Assembly: GCA_003228195.2 (NCBI GenBank)
Contig: QGNO01000010.1
Coordinates: 1-55,815, forward strand
Origin: Chloroflexota bacterium
GTDB lineage: Bacteria > Chloroflexota > Dehalococcoidia > Lucifugimonadales > QGNO01
Direction of reading: 5' to 3'
Length of the DNA stretch: 55,815 nt
In this document: one piece after another, positions 34,173 to 41,935 of the stretch
Numbering within the stretch: position 1 is the stretch's first letter
Layout: each line of letters starts with the position of its first letter
Translations under genes and position numbers: made by a program
The notes under the pieces: model-generated
Seen by the model: only the letters and a program-made list of their open reading frames with translations
Databases searched by the model: none
Told to the model about the DNA's origin: nothing

Positions 34173-36443
34173 TTAATGTTCAGGTTTGACGATTGGGAAT
34201 AGGCCTTCCTCATACTGTGGTGGGACTACCCCCTCAAATTTAGGTAGCCTTATCCACTTACCTGTTTTCTTTATGTTTACTTTAGTGTCCGACCAGGCCA
34301 AAGCACCTGTATCCTTGTCTTGCACTGGATTTATGATGGCCATTACGTTTGAACCCCTGCCTTTTCCAACCAAGGATCTGAACATGTCAGGACCAATTTC
34401 AAAATTACCATAGTGTTTATGCCCTAGCCCTGTCGGAACAGACAGAACTTCTGGGGAGGAAGCAGGATTTGGATATGCAAGTGCATTTATAAACCCAGTA
34501 CTTGATGCTATTTCAACCTCATCACCCTCTTTAATGCCTAGCTCGTCCGCTTTTTTGGCGTTGATTTCAACCCAGGTTTCCCAGGTTGCAGTGCTTAGTG
34601 GATCTGGCGCAGCTTGAAGCCAAGGTTGGTTGGCTCCGCGCCCGTCTGTAATCGAGTTGGATTCAAAAGGTATGAGATGGAATGGATATTCAGCAGTAGT
34701 GTTTGGAACATCGTATTCTGCGGCCATTTCAGCGCTTGTGATTGGTTTTGTTGGACCTTCATTAGGCCCACTAGATTTTTCGTCCCACCATCCTCCTCTT
34801 TGGAGTACGGATATCCAGAAAGCCTCAAAATTACCCGATTGTACAGATCCACGGTTCTGATCGTACAATTTCGTGGCTCTTGCCCGTACAGCTTCCTTCA
34901 TATTTGAATAGGACGGGGAATTCCCTAGCTTTGAATCTAGGTCTAGCAGGACATCACCGAAACTTCGAGTTCCTCTGCCCACATCTTGATTAAATGGGAA
35001 AACTACTGGCTGTTGGAAGGTGACAGTCTGATAACCAGGGCCTGGGTCAGGATCGTGATCCCCCCATGACTCCAGGTAGGTGTGATCTGGAAGTATAATG
35101 TCAGCTAGCGCACTACTCTCATCCAAAAAGCTGGAGAAACTGATGATGGTCTTAGCATTTTTGGCTCCGTCGGTGAAGTTTATGGATTCTAGAGTGTAGG
35201 CAGGGTTCGCTCCGTGAATCAGCAGGGTATCCGTTTTTCCAGATGACAAATCATCTCTTAACGTTTTCCAGTCTTGAAAAGTTGCAACGGCATCTCTTTT
35301 GTCTATCCCAAAATCGGCAGGCTCCGGGTTGAATCTGATCCCCCCTTTCTTGCCAATGTTGCCTAGCAGTAAATTCAACGAGTAAATTGCTCTCATATTG
35401 AACAGGCCATTTATATGAGCGGCTGCGGCCCCACCACCGATCACTAAGCTGTGCTCACTTTTGGTCAATTCATGAGCTATATTTTCGATAACTTCAGGGG
35501 TTAATCCCGTTGCATCTACCGTGGATTCAGGGGCGTAGCTTGCTAATGCACTGACTCCTCCGCCCCCTGTCATTAATGAAAGCGTCTCTTGGTCAATATC
35601 CTGTGCGAAGTCCTTGACTAGAACATATGCAATGCTTAAAGCAACCAGGCCTTCTGTCCCAGGTGTTACATAGTGCCATTTGTCTGCGTTGGCAGCTGTC
35701 ATAGACATTCTGGGTTCGATATGTACAAGAGTACCCCTATGTCCGTGTCCTTGCCTGAACTCGCCGTAGGCTCGACTATATTGCACTGGACTCAACCAAG
35801 TAGAAAGAAAATCAGCACCGAAATTAAGGACATAATCTGCGTTAGATATATCAAAAACAGGCATCACCTCTTGTCCGAACATGTCCCTTACTGTTCTTGT
35901 AAGGACAGTCTGTTCCATGGACTCTAAAGCCATGTGACGGGTCCCATTTCTGTCCACAAACTCTTTTATTACTCTACCCAAGCTACCGCTTACTGGGTCA
36001 GTTATCATAGCGACCGATTTCGTCCCGGTTAGTTTTGGTAATACCTCGGCTAATGCCTCATCCCAAGTTATCGGTTCGAACTCCCCTAACCCCCGATTCC
36101 CGGTGCGTTTCATAGGTCCTGTTAATCTGTCCGGATTGTAAAGGACTTGTAGACCAGCCTGAGATCTTACGGACGTTTTACCTTTACTTACTGGGTGATC
36201 CGGGTTGCCCTCAATTTTTATCGCACGACCCTCAATGATTCGGACTATTATTCCTTCACCATTGTTGCATTGAGCGCATGAGGTTGCGTACCAGGCTTCT
36301 AGCCCTGTTACCATATCTTCCGGCATGGTTGCAGGGCTCTGAACCAGCAGTTCTTCTTCAGGAATGCCGCAGCCGGCAAACACTACGGTTCCCAGAGCAC
36401 CTATGCCCGACCATTTTAAAAAGTTTCTTCTAGTTATAGTCAT
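34173..36443 (-). CDS. actB: ACIII large subunit, molybdopterin-oxidoreductase-like domain (ActB1-like)
   Basis: 756 residues. A Tat signal, TRRNFLKWSGIGALG (residues 4-18), is followed by VVFAGC, so it may also be a lipoprotein. The fold follows the DMSO reductase family (GNPDHPVSKGKTS, ILPDHTYLESWGDHDP, molybdopterin-binding-like C-terminus). The N-terminal Fe-S motif keeps only TSCAQC (Cys56 and Cys59); the third and fourth Cys positions are Gly/Asn and Thr/Ser. That agrees with ActB, whose large domain is reported to have lost Mo and this cluster. It is thus likely structural rather than catalytic. Confidence 0.92.
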   Translation of the reverse strand: MTITRRNFLKWSGIGALGTVVFAGCGIPEEELLVQSPATMPEDMVTGLEAWYATSCAQCNNGEGIIVRIIEGRAIKIEGNPDHPVSKGKTSVRSQAGLQVLYNPDRLTGPMKRTGNRGLGEFEPITWDEALAEVLPKLTGTKSVAMITDPVSGSLGRVIKEFVDRNGTRHMALESMEQTVLTRTVRDMFGQEVMPVFDISNADYVLNFGADFLSTWLSPVQYSRAYGEFRQGHGHRGTLVHIEPRMSMTAANADKWHYVTPGTEGLVALSIAYVLVKDFAQDIDQETLSLMTGGGGVSALASYAPESTVDATGLTPEVIENIAHELTKSEHSLVIGGGAAAAHINGLFNMRAIYSLNLLLGNIGKKGGIRFNPEPADFGIDKRDAVATFQDWKTLRDDLSSGKTDTLLIHGANPAYTLESINFTDGAKNAKTIISFSSFLDESSALADIILPDHTYLESWGDHDPDPGPGYQTVTFQQPVVFPFNQDVGRGTRSFGDVLLDLDSKLGNSPSYSNMKEAVRARATKLYDQNRGSVQSGNFEAFWISVLQRGGWWDEKSSGPNEGPTKPITSAEMAAEYDVPNTTAEYPFHLIPFESNSITDGRGANQPWLQAAPDPLSTATWETWVEINAKKADELGIKEGDEVEIASSTGFINALAYPNPASSPEVLSVPTGLGHKHYGNFEIGPDMFRSLVGKGRGSNVMAIINPVQDKDTGALAWSDTKVNIKKTGKWIRLPKFEGVVPPQYEEGLFPIVKPEH

Positions 36444-36455
36444 AATTAAATCCGC

Positions 36456-37049
36456 CTAACGATGACAGATAGTACAGTCAGTGGGAGCACTATATTTCCT
36501 ATGACAATCTACACAATCACCCATTTTCAATGCTCTAACCTGTTTAACTTTAACCATGGACGCCACATCACCATGACAAGTAGAACATACCTCGGATGCA
36601 CTTATTCCATTCATTTCAGAAAAATAGCGAATGTGTGCGTCGTGAACGAACTCTACGTGATCTGGTAGTCGGTGAACTCGTTTCCAGTTCACTGGCTGAC
36701 CGGCCTCACTTAACTCTGTTAGTTTGGATATTTCAATCTTAGCTTTATCACTTGTGCCAGTTATCTGTTTATGGCAGAACATACATTGTTGGACCGAAGG
36801 AACTGTCGCGGCTGCTCCTTCAGCAACATTTCGGTGGCAGAATGTGCAATCTAAACCTAGCCCACCATTCTCTATGGAGCCAGAGTGTACCGTATGAGGA
36901 AAATCTATCGGTTGATCAGGAGCTTGGGCACCAACTGGTAGGCCAAACCACGCGTTGAACAGGAAGAAAACGGCTACTCCTGCAATTAATAGTCCACCGA
37001 ATCCTACGACTGATATTGCTATTAAGATTATGGGGTTTACTTTTCGCAT
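36456..37049 (-). CDS. actA: ACIII pentaheme cytochrome c subunit ActA
   Basis: 197 residues. An N-terminal membrane anchor (about 8-30) precedes five CxxCH sites: CTFCH, CMFCH, CSTCH, CVDCH and, at the very C-terminus, CTICH. HTVHSGS and DHVEFVHDAH supply distal axial His residues. The pentaheme, membrane-anchored layout is diagnostic of ActA, which collects electrons from the Fe-S subunit. It is second in the operon, and its maturation needs the Ccm genes downstream. Confidence 0.95.
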   Translation of the reverse strand: MRKVNPIILIAISVVGFGGLLIAGVAVFFLFNAWFGLPVGAQAPDQPIDFPHTVHSGSIENGGLGLDCTFCHRNVAEGAAATVPSVQQCMFCHKQITGTSDKAKIEISKLTELSEAGQPVNWKRVHRLPDHVEFVHDAHIRYFSEMNGISASEVCSTCHGDVASMVKVKQVRALKMGDCVDCHRKYSAPTDCTICHR

Positions 37050-37073
37050 TGATTACTTAGTGCTTGTCCTGTT

Positions 37074-37364
37074 CTAAATTAAGTAGTTATCCCAAACTTT
37101 ACTAATCCACGCAGTGTTGATTATCGTCATAGTCAAAAGGGCAATTGCGATTAGGAGTGAACCGAACGCAGCGACATAAACGAATGGTCTCATCTTGGCT
37201 ATAGGACTCGGGATCTGGCCTGTGTTGGCCAACGATGGAATGATCGCGTGAGCAGTTAGAAATAGAGCCGCAAAGCCGAGTGCGAAAAGAACATATCCCC
37301 AAAGAAACCGAAGCATGACAGAAATGCTATGCCATATTTCGTTGTCTAGGTAGGCAGGGTCCAT
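37074..37364 (-). CDS. small two-helix membrane protein at the head of the ACIII operon
   Basis: 96 residues with two clear membrane segments (about 18-40 and 62-84) joined by a short loop, and no cysteine. Not recognised as a known family. It is transcribed first, 24 bases ahead of actA, so it may be a small ACIII subunit (some complexes contain ActG-type helices) or an assembly helper. The 235-base gap upstream (37365-37599), shared with a divergent gene, probably holds the operon promoter, but no convincing minus-strand box was found. Confidence 0.65.
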   Translation of the reverse strand: MDPAYLDNEIWHSISVMLRFLWGYVLFALGFAALFLTAHAIIPSLANTGQIPSPIAKMRPFVYVAAFGSLLIAIALLTMTIINTAWISKVWDNYLI

Positions 37365-37611
37365 CTATTACTCTTAGTTATTTTTGGTCTGATCGTTGCT
37401 CGCGTATCGTAGCCTGACGATCCGAACTCAAAAAGGTTAACAGGTTATTTACTAGGTGGGAAGAGCTTTGAGTTAAAATTTTCACAAATTCCAAATGATT
37501 ATTCGAAATATAGTCGTTTATTTGTAATTATTAGTTAGGACTATTGCGTTTTGGATCTCTGGAATGTAAAAATACGAGTCTCTTGAGCTTATTTTCCAGT
37601 TGGAGATGACT

Positions 37612-37842
37612 ATGTCTGAAGCAAACACTGTTGAAGCGACCATGATTCACAGGAGAGTTTTTCTGAAACGAGCCTTGATTGGTATGGCTGCGCTGACGGC
37701 GGCTTCCGTTGTTGTTAATGGCTCTTCATCTGTAAAAGGAAGCTCATCTAAATTCGAGGCGAATTCCTCTATGTTTTCGCCGAGGCGTCGGGATCTTATC
37801 CGCTACTGGCGAAACCAGCTAGGTAGGTTAAGGCTAAAATAG
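37612..37842 (+). CDS. small twin-arginine signal protein, function unknown
   Basis: About 76 residues from the ATG at 37612, which has GGAG six bases upstream; earlier ATG and TTG codons at 37606 and 37600 are possible. HRRVFLKRALIGMAALTAASVVV is a Tat signal with the RRxFLK box and a hydrophobic stretch. The remaining 40 or so residues are Ser-rich, then basic (RRRDLIRYWRNQLGRLRLK). It diverges from the ACIII operon. TTGCGT and TAAAAA with a 17-base spacer upstream may be its promoter. The mature part is too short for an enzyme, so it may escort a cofactor-bearing partner. Confidence 0.6.
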   Translation: MSEANTVEATMIHRRVFLKRALIGMAALTAASVVVNGSSSVKGSSSKFEANSSMFSPRRRDLIRYWRNQLGRLRLK

Positions 37843-37893
37843 CACCCCTGTTTAAGTTAGCCGGGCTTGTTCTTGTCGACCTTCGTATCTTAA

Positions 37894-38967
37894 TCACCTG
37901 TCCGTAGTGCCGTTTGGTATTGTTACTAGGTTGCCTTCAATTGTGCAGGTGAGTGGGTGGCCTGCATCTATCCTAACTGAAACAGTTTGGCCTACGGTGT
38001 AGCTACGATAATGTAGTTGAAGGCTGTGTACGATATTTCCAGAAGGTAAAGCTATCTTGTAGAGGTTATGTGCGCCTTGGAAGACTCTTTCTAATATTCT
38101 GCATTTTCCGGCTTGATCTTCAGAAATGGAGACATCGTCTGGTCGTACCATTAACTCCATCGGTTCATTTCCAGTCATGTTTTTCGGTTGCTTGAGAGTG
38201 CCTATTTCTGTGACTAATTTGTTTCCATCAGTCCATGCTGGTATGAAGTCAGCTATTCCCATAAACTTCGCAACGAAAGTTGAAGATGGATTATGGAATA
38301 TGATTTCCGGTGAATCTACCTGTTCAATTTGCCCTTCGTTCATCACTGCGATCCTGTCGCCAAATAGCATTGCCTCTTCTTGATCGTGAGTCACGAATAT
38401 AGCTGAAGTTTCAGCCTCGTTTAGTATCTCCAATACATCCTTCCTAACCCTACCCCTCAATCCAGCATCGAGGTTAGAGAATGGTTCGTCCAGTAATACT
38501 ATGGCTGGTTGTGGTGCCAATGCTCTGGCTAAAGCGACTCTCTGTTGCTCACCTCCAGATAAAGCGTGTGGATAGCGCTTTCCCATACCAGTTAGTCCCA
38601 CCATTGATAGAACCTCGGCTACACGCTTGGAGCGCTTAGATTTGTCACGTATGCCGAATGCAACGTTGTGTTCTATATCCATGTGAGGAAATAAAGCGTA
38701 GTCTTGAAATACCATACCAACCCGCCTTTTTTCTGGGGGCAAACTCCGCTCAGGGCCTGCTACAAGCTCCCCACCTACTGCTAAGGTGCCTGAAGTCGGC
38801 GTTTCAAAACCTGCAATGAGTCTTAACAGCGTGGTTTTTCCGCATCCGCTTGGTCCAATTAACACCATTTTTTCCCCGTGGTCTATCGCGAGATCCACAT
38901 TTTGGACTGAGAAAGACTCATCGAATCTTTTAGAAAGCCCAAAACATCTTATTGCTGGGGGTCTCAT
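37894..38967 (-). CDS. fbpC: ferric iron ABC transporter, ATP-binding protein
   Basis: 357 residues. Walker A GPSGCGKTTLLRL near residue 38, signature LSGGEQQRVALARAL, Walker B IVLLDEPFSNLD and the H-loop VTHDQEEA are complete. A C-terminal TOBE-like domain (about 250-350) with LMVRPDDVSI matches the spermidine/iron/sulfate importer group. Its start overlaps the permease stop by 4 bases (ATGA). It powers import through the adjacent FbpB-like permease. Confidence 0.93.
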   Translation of the reverse strand: MRPPAIRCFGLSKRFDESFSVQNVDLAIDHGEKMVLIGPSGCGKTTLLRLIAGFETPTSGTLAVGGELVAGPERSLPPEKRRVGMVFQDYALFPHMDIEHNVAFGIRDKSKRSKRVAEVLSMVGLTGMGKRYPHALSGGEQQRVALARALAPQPAIVLLDEPFSNLDAGLRGRVRKDVLEILNEAETSAIFVTHDQEEAMLFGDRIAVMNEGQIEQVDSPEIIFHNPSSTFVAKFMGIADFIPAWTDGNKLVTEIGTLKQPKNMTGNEPMELMVRPDDVSISEDQAGKCRILERVFQGAHNLYKIALPSGNIVHSLQLHYRSYTVGQTVSVRIDAGHPLTCTIEGNLVTIPNGTTDR

Positions 38968-40583
38968 CTTGGTGTATCTCCTTCACGACGCACTAACACT
39001 AACATACTAGCTGATGCCAAGAACACCAAAAGTAGTGATGGGGCTGCCGCCCTAGCATAAAATGCTTCGCTGCTTGCACTCCAAATTTTTGTAGCGAGTG
39101 TATCAAATCCTATTGGACTAAGAAGCAGGGTAGCGGGAAGTTCTTTCATGACAGTTAGGAATACCAAGGCCCAGGCTGCAATTAGCCCTGGTCGTAGTAT
39201 AGGCATAGTAATTTTTAACCATACTGCAAGAGGAGTATGCCCTAAATTGCGCCCCATTTCTTCCAGCCTAGGATTTACCTGAATAAGCGAAGTACGCAAA
39301 GCACCTATTGCTTGAGGCAAGAAAAGTATTATGTAAGCTAATATCAGCATAGGGAGACTTTGATATAGAAATCCACCATAATTAGCTCCGAAGAATACCA
39401 GTGCTAAAGCTACAACTATCCCAGGTAGCGCAAAGCCTGTATAGCAAGATCTTTCGATTATCGTAGTTACTGCACTCTTGTATCTAACCGATAGAATTGC
39501 TATTGGTATTGCTACGATGATAGATGTGACCGCAGCAAGTGCTGACACTAAGCCTGAGTTGATAGCTGCACGCCAGACTAGCCTAAGCGGTTCACCTGCT
39601 GATATTCCACTTAATAGCCAAAATGTTAAAACGGTGATTGGCAATAACAATCCAAACCCTACTACGATGCCAATGAAAATAATGCTAGGCCATTTCCATT
39701 TATTAAGCTTTATGATGTAAGGAGGTTTCTTAGTTTTGCTATCGGCACTGAAATATTGTGCTCGACTTTGTGACTTGGATTCAATGAACAAAAGGCTGGT
39801 GCTAACTAGTCCGAGCAATAGAGAAAATACGGCTGCTGAATGTCTGGAGAACGAGCCTTGATAGTGAACATATATTTGTTGTGTTAATGACTCAAATCTC
39901 AGTAATGAAACCCCACCAAAATCGCTCAAAGTATAAAGAGCAATAAGCAATGCTCCGGCTCCTATAGCTGGTCTTAATTGAGGTAGAGTAACCTGCCAAA
40001 ATGTTACCCACTGGTTCTTGCCTAGGCTTCTTGACACTTCCTCTAGCTCTGGGTCCATTCTCCATAGTGCCGTTTTCAGAATTAATAGCATGTACGGATA
40101 AGTGAAAAGAGTGAGTGTTAATGTAGCCCCCTTGAAGCCATATATATCAGGCATTTGGAACACCCAAAATATACTTACTAACTGTTGAATTAAGCCTTCT
40201 TGTGCGAAAGCAGAAATTATAGTAAGCGCACCGACATAGCTCGGAATTACTAGCGGTAGCATCGCGAGTACCGCCCAGATTTTCCTGTAGGGTAAATCCG
40301 TTCGCACTGTTAGCCATGATAGAGGCAGCGCTATCAATAGAGTTAAGAACGATACGGCAATGACTAGGGACAATGTTCTGATCGTAATCCAGAACGTTAC
40401 GGATCGAAACAAGGCTTGGAAGGCCTCATCTCCAGCTCCCAGCGTTCTGATTATCAGATATACCAATGGTAGTAGCATAAATGAGGCTATGATTAAGCCA
40501 ACGCCCAGTATCCCGTAGGGAATTTTTTTTGTACTATTCCGGATCATGGTATTTACGTTTATTTGATCTATTGGTTTGTTCAA
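38964..40583 (-). CDS. fbpB: ferric iron ABC transporter, fused permease
   Basis: 539 residues with about twelve membrane helices made of two homologous halves. Each half has an EAA loop for the ATPase: EEVSRSLGKNQWVTFWQVTL near residue 180 and EEMGRNLGHTPLAVWLKITM near 440. This fused two-domain permease is typical of Fe(III) importers (FbpB/SfuB). It lies between the binding-protein gene, 18 bases upstream, and the ATPase gene, all in one operon. Confidence 0.94.
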   Translation of the reverse strand: MNKPIDQINVNTMIRNSTKKIPYGILGVGLIIASFMLLPLVYLIIRTLGAGDEAFQALFRSVTFWITIRTLSLVIAVSFLTLLIALPLSWLTVRTDLPYRKIWAVLAMLPLVIPSYVGALTIISAFAQEGLIQQLVSIFWVFQMPDIYGFKGATLTLTLFTYPYMLLILKTALWRMDPELEEVSRSLGKNQWVTFWQVTLPQLRPAIGAGALLIALYTLSDFGGVSLLRFESLTQQIYVHYQGSFSRHSAAVFSLLLGLVSTSLLFIESKSQSRAQYFSADSKTKKPPYIIKLNKWKWPSIIFIGIVVGFGLLLPITVLTFWLLSGISAGEPLRLVWRAAINSGLVSALAAVTSIIVAIPIAILSVRYKSAVTTIIERSCYTGFALPGIVVALALVFFGANYGGFLYQSLPMLILAYIILFLPQAIGALRTSLIQVNPRLEEMGRNLGHTPLAVWLKITMPILRPGLIAAWALVFLTVMKELPATLLLSPIGFDTLATKIWSASSEAFYARAAAPSLLLVFLASASMLVLVRREGDTPR

Positions 40584-40601
40584 TTTAACCAGGAATTTGC
40601 T

Positions 40602-41642
40602 TTACAAGACTCCGGCATTTTGAATCAACTTCAGAGTTCCCTTGAGATCAGCAAGGTCCGCTAAATCAATGTTGGGCTGCTGAAATTTAGACAGTGGCAC
40701 AAGAGCCGTAGATATCTTAATGTTTTCCGCAACTGGGTATTCAAATGTCTTAGAAGTAAAGTACTGTTGTCCGACACTTGAAAGAAGGAAATCCACAAAT
40801 TTTATTGCAGCTTCACTTTGTTTAGAGTTTTTCAGTATACCAATACCCGAAACCATGATTAGAGATCCTGGATCTCCTGCCTTGGGATGATAGTTCCTTA
40901 CCGGAAAACCATCGACGCTTTCATCTAGGAATCTAAGGAGGTAGTAGTGATTTACGAACCCTATGTCTACTTCGCCGTCACCAATTGATTTAATTTGCGT
41001 AGAATTATTTTTGTGGACGGTTGGTTTGTTCGCATGAATACCCATTAGCCACTCTTTAGTTTTTTGGTCGCCCCAAAGCTTACGCATTCCAGTGACCATA
41101 ACTTGGAAGGATCCATTGGTTGGGGCCCAAGCAAGTCGACCTTTCCATTTTTGATCTGTGAACCCCCAAATGCTGTCTGGGAGTTCCGATTCGGCAACTC
41201 TCTTAGTGCTAAATGCCACTGATCTAGCTCTTCCAGACACACCAACCCATGAGCCGTTTGTCGATCTAAACTCTGGCTTAACCTTATTAAGAGTTGCATC
41301 AGGTAGGGTCATTAATTGGGCTGAAACTGCCCCCAAGGCCCCAGGGTCTTGCGAGTAAAATATGTCCGAGGGAGTGTTTTCACCCTCTTCCATAATTGTT
41401 GCGGCTAATTCTGAAGATCCTCCCCATCGTACAGCTACTTTTATTCCAGTGAGTTTAGAGAACTCTTTTATGATGGGGGAAACTAATTCTTCACTTCGGC
41501 CGGAATATATAGTTAGAGTTGGAGTGGGGGTTGCGGTAGGCAAATGGGTTGGGTTCGCGCCTTCGCTGGAACAACCAGCTAACCCTACTATAAATAAACT
41601 CAAAGCTACGACAATTAATAACTTAGTCAAAAATATGCTCAT
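40602..41642 (-). CDS. fbpA: ferric iron ABC transporter, substrate-binding lipoprotein
   Basis: About 346 residues from the ATG at 41642, which gives a proper lipoprotein signal (LLIVVALSLFIVGLAGC); a start at 41714 adds an unconvincing 24 residues. TLTIYSGRSEELVSP begins the mature fold. The Tyr pair in FVNHYYLLRF is the expected position of the Fe-binding tyrosines of FbpA-type proteins. A Thr/Pro-rich linker follows the lipid Cys. It is the first gene of the fbpABC unit. Upstream DNA carries degenerate 78-bp repeats. Confidence 0.92.
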   Translation of the reverse strand: MSIFLTKLLIVVALSLFIVGLAGCSSEGANPTHLPTATPTPTLTIYSGRSEELVSPIIKEFSKLTGIKVAVRWGGSSELAATIMEEGENTPSDIFYSQDPGALGAVSAQLMTLPDATLNKVKPEFRSTNGSWVGVSGRARSVAFSTKRVAESELPDSIWGFTDQKWKGRLAWAPTNGSFQVMVTGMRKLWGDQKTKEWLMGIHANKPTVHKNNSTQIKSIGDGEVDIGFVNHYYLLRFLDESVDGFPVRNYHPKAGDPGSLIMVSGIGILKNSKQSEAAIKFVDFLLSSVGQQYFTSKTFEYPVAENIKISTALVPLSKFQQPNIDLADLADLKGTLKLIQNAGVL

Positions 41643-41694
41643 TAATTTGCTATGTACTTGCACGTACGACCCAAGTACCCGCGTGGAAGAAAAT

Positions 41695-41890
41695 GCTGGA
41701 GCGGCAGCAATCACACGAATAAATTGGTATATGTGGTTCTCAGCTTTGTTCAGTAATTGTGCCCTGACTGGTGCTTTAGAGGCAGAGTGAGTTAGAGCAA
41801 TTCAATAGATAGGGTTCTTATTTTTGTTTAGCAACCTTACTCCGAGGGAAGCTGTAGAGGCAGCGTTCAGTAGAGCAATTCGGTAGATAT
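41695..41890. repeat. degenerate 78-bp direct repeats upstream of fbpA
   Basis: Units begin at 41695, 41773 and 41851, each with GCTNNAGNGGCAG. Units two and three share TAGAGGCAG, TAGAGCAATTC and TAGATA in register over about 45 bases. Unit one is more diverged. The repeat lies between fbpA and mutL and is non-coding as far as can be seen. Confidence 0.6.
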
Positions 41891-41935
41891 GTTTTATCAA
41901 AGCGTTACAGGAATTAAAATCCTGCTCTTATGCTT

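Noticed and set aside
41643-41714. N-terminal extension of fbpA to 41714
   Set aside because: The lipoprotein signal starts cleanly at 41642, and the extension overlaps the first 78-bp repeat unit.
41362-41790. 142-residue plus-strand frame over the fbpA 5' end
   Set aside because: It is mostly antisense to fbpA and runs into the 78-bp repeat; no motif or start signal supports it.
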